64,000 nucleotides of DNA from the NCBI RefSeq assembly GCF_016806125.1, contig NZ_CP047166.1, forward strand, positions 558,001 through 622,000. The letters run 5' to 3'. Below the pieces are notes generated by a model. It did not search any database. It worked only from the letters and a program-made list of their open reading frames with translations, and was not told the origin of the DNA. The position numbers and the translations under genes were made by a program. The DNA is from Ponticoccus alexandrii (lineage in GTDB: Bacteria > Pseudomonadota > Alphaproteobacteria > Rhodobacterales > Rhodobacteraceae). Positions 19,913-29,992 of this stretch are shown here, one piece after another; position 1 is the first letter of the stretch; every line of letters starts with the position of its first letter.

Positions 19913-20233
19913 ATGGATACCACCCAGTCCCACGATCCCTTTGCGCTGATGCGCCTGTCGACCGACCTTGCCTGGATGACGGTGGAGGCGGGTGCGGTCA
20001 TCTGGATGCGCAGCCTCGGAATGGTGGGGCTGTGGCGGGTCTCGGAGATGGAGCCCCTGCGCATGGTCGCCGAGAAGCAGGGCGCCTTTGCCGAGGCCGG
20101 TCGCGCGGCCTTTTCCGCCGCGTGGCACGGCGCCCATCCCGAGGAGGCGATGGCGGCGGCGGTGCGTCCGCTGCGCGACGTCACCCGCTCCAACTCACAC
20201 CGGCTTGCCCGCCGCGATCCCGCCGTCCAGTAG
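19913..20233 (+). CDS. Hypothetical protein between ureB and ureC
   Basis: A 106-residue, probably cytoplasmic, mostly helical protein starting [13 protein letters not shown] behind a CAAGGA site. It has a hydrophobic, Met/Trp-rich helix (about residues 12-45) and a basic, Ala-rich C-terminal half ending in a disordered Arg/Ser tail. There are no cysteines and no catalytic motif. The pattern (short, amphipathic helices) recalls phasin-like proteins, but this is weak. It is followed 14 nt later by ureC, so it is part of the urease transcript. Confidence 0.7.
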   Translation: MDTTQSHDPFALMRLSTDLAWMTVEAGAVIWMRSLGMVGLWRVSEMEPLRMVAEKQGAFAEAGRAAFSAAWHGAHPEEAMAAAVRPLRDVTRSNSHRLARRDPAVQ

Positions 20234-20247
20234 AAAGGTCTTTTCCG

Positions 20248-21972
<1,725 letters not shown>

Positions 21973-21986
21973 TCGGGGCTAATACG

Positions 21987-22037
21987 CGCCGGGCCGCGCC
22001 GCGGCTCGCGCGGACCGGTCGCGGCGCCCGGCGTTTT
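21987..22037 (+). terminator. Intrinsic terminator after ureC
   Basis: Fourteen bases before the left arm, ureC ends. The arm CGCCGGGC-(CGC)-GCCGCG at 21987-22003 pairs with CGCGGCGCCCGGCG at 22020-22033, a 14-bp GC stem with a 3-nt bulge, directly followed by TTTT at 22034-22037. This is a textbook rho-independent signal in the middle of the urease locus, so the structural genes may be made in excess over ureEFG. Confidence 0.65.
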
Positions 22038-22100
22038 GCCTATCGAAGCCCGGAGGCGACCCGGTTAAGCTTCGCGCGAGAGGACAGCAGGAGACATCCG

Positions 22101-22685
22101 ATGCGAACCCTTGCCATGCTGGCCACCATGGCCGCCCTGAGCGCGGCGCCGGGCGCGGCGCGTGCCTGCCCGACCGCCGCCGATCTCGACCGGGGCATCC
22201 GCTTTCAGGTCGACGATGCCGCGACAGAGGTCTTTCGGCGCCTCTCTGGCACCCGGGTCCAAAGCGACTACGGCGGCGACGGGTTCGTGTCGCGGACGAT
22301 TCTGGTCAAGGGGCTCTATCTGGCGGAACTGGTCGATGTGGAGGACGGCGCACCGGTGCCCCGGACCCGGACGACCTACAGCCTGCCGGACGCGTCTGGC
22401 CTGCCCGAGCCGGTGCCGGGCGAGAGCTTTCGGGTCTCTGTCCTGTCGGACGGGCCGGACGGCACCGAGACCGAAGACCAGATCTACACCTTCGGTCACG
22501 CCGCGACGGTCAATTTCGGTGCCTGCGCCTACGACATGGTGCCGGTGGATCTGAGCTATGTCGGATCCGACGTGCGCGAGGTGCTGCACTACCTGCCGCA
22601 ACTGGGCATCGCCTATGTGGCCGAATACCACGACGATGACGTGGACGAACACTACACCTACTACCGGATCGAGGCCGTGAAATGA
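22101..22685 (+). CDS. Secreted two-cysteine protein, paralogue 1, of unknown function
   Basis: A 194-residue protein with a signal peptide (residues 1-22, ending GAARA) and a mature N-terminus CPTAADLDRGIRF. The second cysteine is in FGACAYDMVPVDLSY. The C-terminal half has EVLHYLPQLGIAYVAE. These features recur in the next gene, so the two are tandem paralogues, each with one likely disulfide. It is acidic and beta-rich. No lipobox is seen (ARAC). It begins behind CAGGAG at 22090 and ends in ATGA overlap with its paralogue. Its position between ureC and ureE suggests a periplasmic role tied to urea or nickel, but that is inference. Confidence 0.75.
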   Translation: MRTLAMLATMAALSAAPGAARACPTAADLDRGIRFQVDDAATEVFRRLSGTRVQSDYGGDGFVSRTILVKGLYLAELVDVEDGAPVPRTRTTYSLPDASGLPEPVPGESFRVSVLSDGPDGTETEDQIYTFGHAATVNFGACAYDMVPVDLSYVGSDVREVLHYLPQLGIAYVAEYHDDDVDEHYTYYRIEAVK

Positions 22686-23263
22686 ACTATCTTCCCCTGT
22701 GTCTGGCGCTTGTGCTGCCGGGCGCCGCACTGGCGCAGAGCTGCCCCACCAGCGCCGACCTTGATGGCGGCATCCGCTTCGCCGTCGACGGCGAGAACAC
22801 CGAGGTCTTCACCCGCGGCACCGGCCCGGGGGTCGTCAAGGCGGTCTTCACCGATGGCGGGGGCAGCCGCACGCAAAGCCTTCTGGCGCAGGGCATCTAC
22901 CTCCTCGAAGCCAAAAGCCTCGATGACGACGACGCATGGCGCAGCGCCTATGCCTTCGAGATGAACGCCGACGAGATGCCCCTGCCCGCGCCCGGCGGTC
23001 AGGCGAGCTTTGCCGTGGTGATGAGCGGGGAAGGCAGTTTCGAGCAAGAGCGTCAGGACTACCGCTTCGGTGCGGAGGAAGAGAAGGTCCTGGGGGGCTG
23101 CCGCTACGCGATGATCCCCGTCGAGATCGAATACGGCAGCGCCGAATCCTTCATGGATATCCTGCACTACCTGCCCGACCTCGGCCTCGCCCTGTTCGTC
23201 GAAAGCCGGTACCCCGACGGCGCGGACGTCTATGACTATCAAAGCGTGGAGGCCGTGGAATGA
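22682..23263 (+). CDS. Secreted two-cysteine protein, paralogue 2, of unknown function
   Basis: A 193-residue protein with a signal peptide (residues 1-19, ending GAALAQ) and a mature start SCPTSADLDGGIRFAVD. The matching second cysteine is in LGGCRYAMIPVEIEY and the conserved tail is DILHYLPDLGLALFVE. Perhaps a third of its residues match paralogue 1, and the identities are spread along the full length. It is coupled by ATGA overlaps to paralogue 1 upstream and to ureE downstream, so it is firmly inside the urease accessory transcript. No known domain recognised. Confidence 0.75.
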   Translation: MNYLPLCLALVLPGAALAQSCPTSADLDGGIRFAVDGENTEVFTRGTGPGVVKAVFTDGGGSRTQSLLAQGIYLLEAKSLDDDDAWRSAYAFEMNADEMPLPAPGGQASFAVVMSGEGSFEQERQDYRFGAEEEKVLGGCRYAMIPVEIEYGSAESFMDILHYLPDLGLALFVESRYPDGADVYDYQSVEAVE

Positions 23264-24012
23264 GCGGATTGCCGGTGGCGCAGGTCCTGCACCGCGCCGG
23301 AGAGTGGAGCGGCGCAGCACAGCGCGTCGTGCTGGACTACGAGGGCCGCTTCCTGCGGCGCAAGCGGCTGGTGACGACGGACGGGCTGGCCTTCGTGCTG
23401 GACCTCGCGCAGACGACCTCGCTGGACGAGGGTGATGCGCTGGAACTGGCGGACGGTGGCCTCGTGGCCGTGCAGGCGGCGGAAGAGCCGGTGCTGGAGG
23501 TGCGCGGCCTGCTGCCGCGTCTGGCATGGCACATCGGCAACCGCCACACGCCCTGTCAGATCCTGAACGACTGCCTGCTGATCCAGCGCGACCCGGTGAT
23601 CCGCCACATGCTGGAACATCTCGGCGCGGCGGTGACAGAGGCGACGCGGCCCTTCACGCCCGAGGGCGGCGCCTACGGGCACGGGCGGACCCACGCCCAC
23701 GAGCACGGGCATACGGCGCATGGCGCCGTGCAGGGCCACGTCCACGATCATGGCGAGAGCCACGGTCACAGCCACAGCCATACCCATGGGCCTGACCACG
23801 ATCACGACCACACCCATGGGCACGATCATGGCCACGGGCACACCCACGGACCCGATGATGCGCAGCCCGTCGGCTTTGCCAGTAGGCACGACCACGGCGA
23901 GGCCAAGAGCCACCGGCATACGCATACCCACGCTCCTGCGGAGGGGCATGACCACGATCACGACCATGACCACAGGCACTCTCACAGCCACGACCCCGAC
24001 CATGTCGGTTGA
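23260..24012 (+). CDS. ureE: Urease accessory protein UreE with a giant His-rich tail
   Basis: A 250-residue nickel metallochaperone. Residues 1-140 are the normal two-domain UreE core, with the interface metal-binding region AWHIGNRHTPCQ (His91/His96) and RDPVIRHMLEHLGA. Residues 141-250 form a tail with 38 histidines, mostly as HDH, HTH, HSH and HGH repeats, far longer than the tail of well-studied UreE proteins. Such tails store Ni2+ and possibly Zn2+. It overlaps paralogue 2 (ATGA) and ureF by 11 nt. Confidence 0.95.
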   Translation: MSGLPVAQVLHRAGEWSGAAQRVVLDYEGRFLRRKRLVTTDGLAFVLDLAQTTSLDEGDALELADGGLVAVQAAEEPVLEVRGLLPRLAWHIGNRHTPCQILNDCLLIQRDPVIRHMLEHLGAAVTEATRPFTPEGGAYGHGRTHAHEHGHTAHGAVQGHVHDHGESHGHSHSHTHGPDHDHDHTHGHDHGHGHTHGPDDAQPVGFASRHDHGEAKSHRHTHTHAPAEGHDHDHDHDHRHSHSHDPDHVG

Positions 24013-24643
24013 CGCGCGCCTTCTGACGCTGACGCAGTGGTTGTCGCCAGCCTATCCCGTCGGGGCCTTCGCCTTCTCGCACGGGCTCGAGGCGGCGGTG
24101 GCAGAGGGCTGGGTCACGGATGGCGCCTCGCTGGAAGGCTGGCTGCGGGACGTGCTGGAAGAGGGCTCTGGCCGGATCGACGCGATCCTGCTTGGGCTGG
24201 TCAGCGACCCGGAGGTCGATGTCGCCGGGATCGAGGCCCTTGCCCGCGCGTGGCAACCGGCGGCGGAACGGCTGCGTGAGGCAGAGCGGCAGGGCGCGGC
24301 CTTTGCGCGCGTCACCGCAGAGGTCTGGGACCTCGCGCTGCCGCCGATGGTCCTGCCGGTCGCTCTGGGCCGGGCGGCGGGTCTGATGGGTCTCGACCGC
24401 AGCGCCGTGACCGCGCTCTACCTGCAGGCCTTCGTGGGCAACCTCGTCTCGGCGGCGCAGCGGCTGATGGGGCTTGGCCAGACAGAGGCGCAGGCCGTGC
24501 TGGCGCGTCTTGCGCCGGTCTGCCTGTCGGTGGCGGCGGAGGCCGGGGGCAAGGGCGCGGGCGACCTGTGGTCCAACGCATGGGCCTCTGACATCGCCGC
24601 GATGCGCCACGAGACACAGGAGCCGCGCCTCTTTCAATCCTGA
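24002..24643 (+). CDS. ureF: Urease accessory protein UreF
   Basis: A 213-residue, all-helical activation-complex protein. Diagnostic stretches are [20 protein letters not shown] near residue 9, [17 protein letters not shown] and [18 protein letters not shown] at the C-terminus. The ATG at 24002 lies inside the end of ureE (11-nt overlap, different frame). It bridges UreD and UreG and gates GTP hydrolysis during nickel insertion. Confidence 0.95.
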   Translation: MSVDARLLTLTQWLSPAYPVGAFAFSHGLEAAVAEGWVTDGASLEGWLRDVLEEGSGRIDAILLGLVSDPEVDVAGIEALARAWQPAAERLREAERQGAAFARVTAEVWDLALPPMVLPVALGRAAGLMGLDRSAVTALYLQAFVGNLVSAAQRLMGLGQTEAQAVLARLAPVCLSVAAEAGGKGAGDLWSNAWASDIAAMRHETQEPRLFQS

Positions 24644-24650
24644 CGGTGGC

Positions 24651-24713
24651 GGCGGGGGCGTTTTCCGTGACGGAAAACGGCCCGAATTCTTTGCAAGAAT
24701 TCGGCGCCGGCGG
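24651..24713 (+). repeat. Two-hairpin intercistronic element, copy 1
   Basis: Eight bases after the ureF stop begins a G-rich lead, then hairpin A: GTTTTCCG pairs with CGGAAAAC (24660-24678, loop TGA). After a GGC spacer comes hairpin B: CCGAATTCTT pairs with AAGAATTCGG (24682-24704, loop TGC), then CGCC. The same 45-nt architecture recurs at 51309-51353 with base changes that keep the pairs. It lies between ureF and ureG in one transcript. Confidence 0.75.
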
Positions 24714-24743
24714 CGGCCGGACCGGAAGAGAGGAAGACGACAG

Positions 24744-25351
<608 letters not shown>

Positions 25352-25355
<4 letters not shown>

Positions 25356-26363
25356 TCCGCCCGCGCATTGTCGTCATCGGCGGTGGCATCGCCGGGATCA
25401 GCGCCGGGGCGGCGCTGGCCGCCGACGCGCAGGTCACCGTGCTCGAGACCGAGCCGCAGCCGGGCTACCATTCGACCGGGCGCTCGGCGGCGCTGTACAT
25501 TCGCAACTACGGCAACGCGGTGCTGCGGGTGCTGAACGCCGCCGCCGGTCCGGCGCTGGAGGGCGGGCTGCTGGGCGAGAGCGTCCTTGGCCCGCGCGGC
25601 GCGATGATGCTGGCGGGGCCGGGGGAGATGGCCGCGTTGGAGGACTATGCGGCGGGCTCGTTCGGGCTGGAGCGGTTGACTGGGCGAGAGGCGGCAGAGG
25701 TCGTGCCGGTGCTGCGCGCGGACCGGATCGAGGTCGCCGTGCTGGAGCGCGACGCGCAGGACATCGACGTGGACCGGCTGTTGCAGGGCTGCCTGCGCCT
25801 GATGCGGCAGCGTGGGGGCACGCTGACGACCGGGGCGCCGGTCACGGCGCTGGCGCGCGACGGCGCGGGCTGGCGTATCGAGGCGGGCGGCGAAGTTCTG
25901 ACCGCCGACATCGTGGTGAACGCGGCGGGGGCATGGGCGGACCGGGTCGCGGCGCTGGCCGCTCTTCGGGTCGGTGGCGGACACATGGTACGCCAAGCCC
26001 GACGGCGGGCGGTTGATGATCTCTCCGGCGGACGAGGACCCGGTGGAGCCGGGCGACGCATGGCCCGACGACATGGTGCTGGCCGAGGGGCTGGACCGGT
26101 TTTCGCAGATGGTCGACGTGCCGCTGGTGCGCCCCTCGCATTCATGGGCCGGGCTGCGGAGCTTCGTCGCGGACAAGAGCCCGGTGGTGGGCATGGACCC
26201 GCTGGCGCCGGGGTTCTTCTGGCTGGCAGGGCAGGGCGGCTACGGCGTGCAGACCTCGCCCGCGCTGGCGACGCTGACGGCGGCACTGTGTCTTGGCGGG
26301 CCGCCCGCGCTGGATGCAGGCACGGTAGAGGCGCTGTCGCCGGAGCGCTTTGTGCGGGAGTGA
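25352..26363 (+). pseudogene. FAD-dependent (DAO family) oxidoreductase broken by an out-of-frame deletion
   Basis: The first part (GTG 25352 to about 25958) encodes a normal DAO-type amine/2-hydroxy-acid dehydrogenase N-terminus. It has the FAD motif VVIGGGIAGISAGAAL, YHSTGRSAALYIRNYGN, and ends VNAAGAWADRVAALA. The frame then turns to nonsense, while the proper C-terminal half resumes in another frame from about 25959 (PLFGSVADTWYAKPDGGRL) and runs to the stop at 26363, including GFFWLAGQGGYGVQT. By family pattern about 30 residues are missing at the joint, so this is a deletion rather than a single-base slip. The gene is probably inactive. GTG start overlaps the ureG stop. Confidence 0.75.
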
Positions 26364-26410
26364 GGGTCGTGTATAGGCGGGCGTCGGCGCCCGGGGCCGC
26401 TGTCGGATTT

Positions 26411-26439
26411 CGGTATTTGGACCAAGAAGAAGCGCGAGG
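26411..26439 (+). repeat. GTATTT...AGAAGAAG intergenic motif, copy c
   Basis: CGGTATTTGGACCAAGAAGA, then AGCGCGAGG, lies 48 nt after the oxidoreductase remnant, with a second copy 117 nt further on. Part of the seven-copy family described at 11866. Confidence 0.6.
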
Positions 26440-26527
26440 GTGGGGGTAAAGGCGCGATCCGCGCGCTTGGGTCGCGGAGGCGGGGATGACAGGGCAAGCC
26501 GTGGTCTGCGCGGCTTCCGCGGTGCTT

Positions 26528-26557
26528 GAGTATTTTTCCAGAGAAGAAGCCCGGGGG
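26528..26557 (+). repeat. GTATTT...AGAGAAGAAG intergenic motif, copy d
   Basis: GAGTATTTTTCCAGAGAAGA, then AGCCCGGGGG, is nearly identical in its core to the copy at 19321. It sits in the gap between two decaying genes, the oxidoreductase and the regulator fragment. Confidence 0.6.
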
Positions 26558-26606
26558 TGGATGCGGCGGCGCCGTGGCGCCTGTGGGTCTTGCCTCGCTG
26601 CTTGAA

Positions 26607-27007
26607 TCACGCCTTGATGAAACGCTGCATCATCCGGACCTTCTGCCCGGCATCAGGCCTCAGACGGTTGCCAAGTGGGTGGTCACGATCGCCCGGTCGG
26701 CGTCGCGTCGGTGTGCGTCGGCATCACCTTCGCGCAGCGCCATGACAAGGCGGGTCTGGTCGTCGGTGCCGCGGCGCCAGAGTTCGGCGTTGGGCGGCTC
26801 GTAGAGGTTGCGGTGGACCGTCAGGTCCGAAAGCAGGTTCACCATGACGTCGATGATGAAGCCCAGTAGCGGGTTGTCGGACTGTTCCGCGAGAAGTGCG
26901 TGGAAACGCAGCGAGACAACGCGCTGGGTGGCCTCTTCCTCGAGCGTCTTGGAGGGTTTGGCGTATCCCGAGATGTTCTCTTCGAGCCAGGTTGCTTTGC
27001 GTGGGTT
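26607..27007 (-). pseudogene. Fragment of a GntR-family (FCD domain) transcription regulator
   Basis: Minus-strand reading from about 27007 gives the C-terminal ligand-binding FCD domain only: SLRFHALLAEQSDNPLLGF, then NLLSDLTVHRNLYEPPN, MALREGDADA and THLATV, where a TGA interrupts at 26660. The expected family ending MMQRFIKA* is present in the next frame at 26607-26633, which shows a further frameshift. No winged-helix N-terminus is found upstream to about 27600. The protein cannot bind DNA. It is oriented against the oxidoreductase remnant, which it may once have regulated. Confidence 0.7.
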
Positions 27008-27635
27008 GCTGGGTGTCGCGGGAGTGGCTCGACGCGGGTCTGAGCGCAGGCCAGGGCGCTGCGCCCTTGACCTTGCGGGGAGAGGATGTCCCGGACCGGA
27101 TGGCGGAGGGGCAAAGCGCCTCGACCGCCCTGGACGACGTGACCGGCGTGGACAGGGGCGCGCGTGGTGGCAGCGTGCGGCCCATGATCTGACGCGGCAG
27201 GCGGCGGCCTTTACCGGAGACGGGAACGCCCGCAGATCGGGTCGCCGCCTTTCCACCGGAGGTATCGCCCCGGGCAATATGTTGGCCGGGTTGGATGGGC
27301 TCGAAGTCCTGTCGGACTGCTTCCTGAGTGCGGTCGGATCCCCGGCATAGCGCTTGATCGCCGCGCTGTGCGCCGTTGACCGGGCAGGCAGCGACAGTCG
27401 GGGGCTGTTCGCTGCTGCGCTGCTGACCTTCAGTCCGGCCCATGCGCCCCTGACGTTGCGCATCGACTATCATGACAGCGACCCCATCGGGTGCTGCATG
27501 CCCGGGCGCCCATTGGCGGACGTGGCCGCTGGGCGCGGTAGCTGCCCTGCGCCGACGTCCCCGAGAGCATCCTTCCGGAGGCCGATTCCCGCGACGGACA
27601 GCATCGGGCTGTCCGAATTCATCCGACTAAAATAA
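27008..27635. other. 628-bp stretch without a recognisable gene
   Basis: Open frames exist on both strands because of the GC content, but none has a family pattern, a ribosome binding site or a sensible start. The stretch follows a regulator fragment and a broken oxidoreductase, so it is probably further decayed sequence, perhaps including the missing regulator N-terminus beyond recognition. The last about 40 bp turn AT-rich and lead into the iron-operon promoter. Confidence 0.5.
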
Positions 27636-27670
27636 TCGGAATTGACATTTCCGACTGTAGTGGTCAGGTT
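27636..27670 (+). promoter_or_regulatory. Candidate promoter and operator of the iron operon
   Basis: A perfect -35 hexamer TTGACA at 27642-27647 lies within a dyad TCGGAA-7-TTCCGA (27636-27654), so a dimeric regulator bound here would block the promoter. Additional CCGA half-sites lie just upstream (27612-27626). A good -10 is not obvious 17 nt downstream. The dyad differs from the Irr and RirA consensus patterns I know, so the regulator is unassigned; iron control is expected from the genes. Confidence 0.5.
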
Positions 27671-27703
27671 TGCCGTACAGAAACGGGGAATCTGGAGACC
27701 GCC

Positions 27704-27850
27704 ATGGCTCTGCATCGGGACAGCGACAGCGAGACCGGCCGTGCCGCCGACCTTGCGTTTTGCGCGGCAGAGGCGCGGGCCCTCGCGATGCGCCTGACGC
27801 CGCCGGGGGCGGGTCTTCTGGATCGGCTGATCGACGGAGCGCGGTCATGA
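27704..27850 (+). CDS. 48-residue leader protein of the iron operon
   Basis: ATG 27704 opens a 48-residue frame, MALHRDSDSETGRAADLAF, with one cysteine and a helical, Ala-rich body; a GGAGA site is 8 nt upstream. Its TGA overlaps the ATG of the next gene (ATGA), which supports real translation and coupling. No family is recognised. It could be a regulatory leader or a small partner of the following protein. Confidence 0.55.
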   Translation: MALHRDSDSETGRAADLAFCAAEARALAMRLTPPGAGLLDRLIDGARS

Positions 27851-28323
27851 GCCTGCACAACCCGCCGCGCGGGGGCTCTCCGGTCGGGCGCCTGTCGCAG
27901 TATGGCGCCGTCGAATCCGGCGCGATCCTTTACCTGCGCCTCTGTCTTGGGGCGCATGGCGCGATCGACCGCGCCCGGTCGGGGCTGATCGAGGCGCTTG
28001 GGGATACCGCCGGTCGCCGCGCGACCGAGGCACTGACGGATCTCGTGACGATCCTCGCCGACCACGGCCGCCGCCCGATGGCCTGCCACGGGCTGGCCTG
28101 CCAATGCGTCGGCGCAGACGAAGCCTGCCTTGCGCAGATGGTCGGATGCGCGGCGGAAGGCGCGATGGAGGATGCCACTCTGATGGCTACCCTGATGGTC
28201 CGGGCCGACCTCGCTCCGGCGCTGGCCGGGGCTGCGCAGGCCTTCGGGCTGTGGCTTAGCCAGATGAATCGCCGCGTGATGGTGGCCCACCGGGCCGACG
28301 TCCATCGCGGTCGCCTGCATTGA
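27847..28323 (+). CDS. Unknown 158-residue Cys-containing protein preceding imelysin
   Basis: The protein starts MSLHNPPRGGSPVGRLSQYG and has no signal peptide, so it is probably cytoplasmic and helical. The centre holds a cysteine group, MACHGLACQCVGADEACLAQM (residues about 78-98), followed by GCAAEGAMEDA; five to six cysteines within 30 residues could bind an Fe-S cluster or a metal. It is coupled to the 48-residue gene upstream and followed 36 nt later by imelysin. A function in iron sensing or handling is plausible from context but is not shown by sequence. Confidence 0.7.
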   Translation: MSLHNPPRGGSPVGRLSQYGAVESGAILYLRLCLGAHGAIDRARSGLIEALGDTAGRRATEALTDLVTILADHGRRPMACHGLACQCVGADEACLAQMVGCAAEGAMEDATLMATLMVRADLAPALAGAAQAFGLWLSQMNRRVMVAHRADVHRGRLH

Positions 28324-28359
28324 CCCAAAACTGACTGACTGACGAAGGGAACAGATACC

Positions 28360-29616
28360 ATGAAGACGACAGCGACAGCCATGGCTCTGGCACTGACCGC
28401 CGCGCTGCCCGCGATGGCGGACAAGGCCGCCGTGCTGGAAACCTACGCCGATATCGCGCAGGCCGGATACGAGGACAGCCTGAGCAAGGCGCAGGATCTT
28501 CAGGCCGCCGTCGCGGCGCTGATCGCCGATCCGTCCGAGGCGACGCTGACCGCCGCCCGCACCGCATGGCTGGAAGCCCGTGTGCCCTACCAGCAGACCG
28601 AGGTCTTCCGTTTCGGCAATGCCATCGTCGACGACTGGGAAGGCAAGGTGAACGCCTGGCCGCTGGACGAGGGCCTGATCGACTATGTCGATGCATCCTA
28701 CGGCGGGGCCACGGATGAAAATGCCTATGCGGCTCTGAACGTGGTGGCCAACCCGACCTTCACCCTGTCGGGCGAAGAGGTCGACGCGACAGAGATCACC
28801 CCGGCGCTGCTGGAAGAAACCCTGCAAGAGGCCGATGCGGTCGAATCCAACGTCGCCACCGGCTATCACGCGGTGGAATTCCTGCTCTGGGGGCAGGACC
28901 TGAACGGCACCGATCACGGCGCGGGTGAGCGTCCCTGGACCGACTATGCGGCGGACGAGGCCTGCACCGGCGGCAATTGCGACCGCCGTGGCCAGTACCT
29001 GAAGGCCGCGACCGACCTGCTGGTGTCCGATCTGGAATACATGGCCGCGCAATGGGCCGAGGGCGGCGAGGCGCGCGCCACCGTGACCGGCGACGAAGAC
29101 GCAGGCATCGTGGCGATGCTGACCGGCATGGGCAGCCTGTCCTACGGCGAGCAGGCGGGCGAGCGCATGAAGCTGGGCGTCATGCTGAACGACCCTGAGG
29201 AAGAGCACGACTGCTTCTCGGACAACACCCACAACTCGCATTTCTACGACGGCATGGGCATCCGCAACGTCTACTTCGGGGAATACGTCCGCATCGACGG
29301 GTCGGTGGTGAGCGGGGAAAGCCTGTCCTCGCTGGTGGCGGCGGCCGATGCGGATGTGGACGCGGCCCTGCGCGCCGACATCAACCAGACCATGGTTGAG
29401 CTGGGCCAGATCAAGGCCGCCGCCGAGGCGGGCTTCAGCTACGACCAGATGCTCGCGCGCGGCAACGCAGGCGGCGAGGCGCTGATCATGGCGGCGGTCG
29501 ACGCATTGGTGCAACAAACCTCGGGTATCGAGCGGGCGGTGACCGCGCTTGGTCTCGACCGGATCGGTTTTGAAGGCTCCGACAGCCTCGACGACCCGGA
29601 CGCGGTCTTCCAGTAA
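28360..29616 (+). CDS. Imelysin-family iron-uptake protein (M75-like)
   Basis: A 418-residue secreted protein with a signal peptide 1-20 (ending PAMA). The family GxHxxE motif is GYHAVEFLLWG near residue 168, and the protein has two four-helix-bundle halves. Later conserved parts are TGMGSLSYGEQAGERMKLG and DNTHNSHFYDG. Imelysins (ICMP/IrpA/EfeO-like) bind iron in the periplasm or at the outer membrane and are induced by iron limitation. It starts behind AAGGGAA. A second, shorter imelysin is encoded at 32030. Confidence 0.9.
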   Translation: MKTTATAMALALTAALPAMADKAAVLETYADIAQAGYEDSLSKAQDLQAAVAALIADPSEATLTAARTAWLEARVPYQQTEVFRFGNAIVDDWEGKVNAWPLDEGLIDYVDASYGGATDENAYAALNVVANPTFTLSGEEVDATEITPALLEETLQEADAVESNVATGYHAVEFLLWGQDLNGTDHGAGERPWTDYAADEACTGGNCDRRGQYLKAATDLLVSDLEYMAAQWAEGGEARATVTGDEDAGIVAMLTGMGSLSYGEQAGERMKLGVMLNDPEEEHDCFSDNTHNSHFYDGMGIRNVYFGEYVRIDGSVVSGESLSSLVAAADADVDAALRADINQTMVELGQIKAAAEAGFSYDQMLARGNAGGEALIMAAVDALVQQTSGIERAVTALGLDRIGFEGSDSLDDPDAVFQ

Positions 29617-29626
29617 CGCCACCCCG

Positions 29627-29649
29627 CCGGGGCGTCGTGGGCGCCCCGG
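29627..29649 (+). other. Stem-loop after imelysin
   Basis: CCGGGGCG (29627-29634) pairs with CGCCCCGG (29642-29649), an 8-bp stem with a 7-nt loop, 10 nt after the imelysin stop. There is no T-run. It probably stabilises the imelysin mRNA or reduces read-through into the ferredoxin gene. Confidence 0.45.
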
Positions 29650-29677
29650 GCCATCGCCCGTCCAGAAGGAACCGGCC

Positions 29678-29923
29678 ATGATCGTCTGCCACTGCATGAA
29701 CATTTCGGACCACGACATCCACGCCGCCGTGGACTGGATGCGCGCCTCGGACGAGGCGACGCTGATCACGCCGGGCAAGATCTACCGGGCGCTTGGCAAG
29801 AAGGCCGATTGCGGCGGCTGCCTGCCGCTGTTCATGAAGACCATGCAGGCCAACGACAATTTCGAGGTGCCGCTGGAGCTGCGGCACCTGCGTCAACGCC
29901 GTGACGAGGCAAGGCGCGGCTGA
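29678..29923 (+). CDS. bfd: Bacterioferritin-associated ferredoxin
   Basis: An 81-residue [2Fe-2S] protein with cluster cysteines in MIVCHCMNISD (Cys4, Cys6) and DCGGCLPL (spacing C-x32-34-C-x2-C typical of Bfd/NifU-middle BFD domains). The start is ATG 29678 after AGAAGGA. Bfd reduces ferric iron stored in bacterioferritin so that it can be released. The bacterioferritin gene follows 69 nt later. Confidence 0.92.
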   Translation: MIVCHCMNISDHDIHAAVDWMRASDEATLITPGKIYRALGKKADCGGCLPLFMKTMQANDNFEVPLELRHLRQRRDEARRG

Positions 29924-29992
29924 TCGCGCCCTTGCAGGACCCAAGGCATAAGATCACACTAACGCCGGTAGGTAAGAAGAAGGATTTCGACC

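Noticed and set aside
23680-24010. Short repeated CACGA/CCAC units that could suggest a CRISPR or tandem-repeat locus
   Set aside because: They encode the His-rich tail of UreE in frame; there are no spacers.
26660-27463. A full-length 267-residue regulator on the minus strand
   Set aside because: Only its last about 115 residues match the FCD family; the N-terminal part is low-complexity Arg/Pro/Ser sequence without a DNA-binding domain, so I call a fragment.
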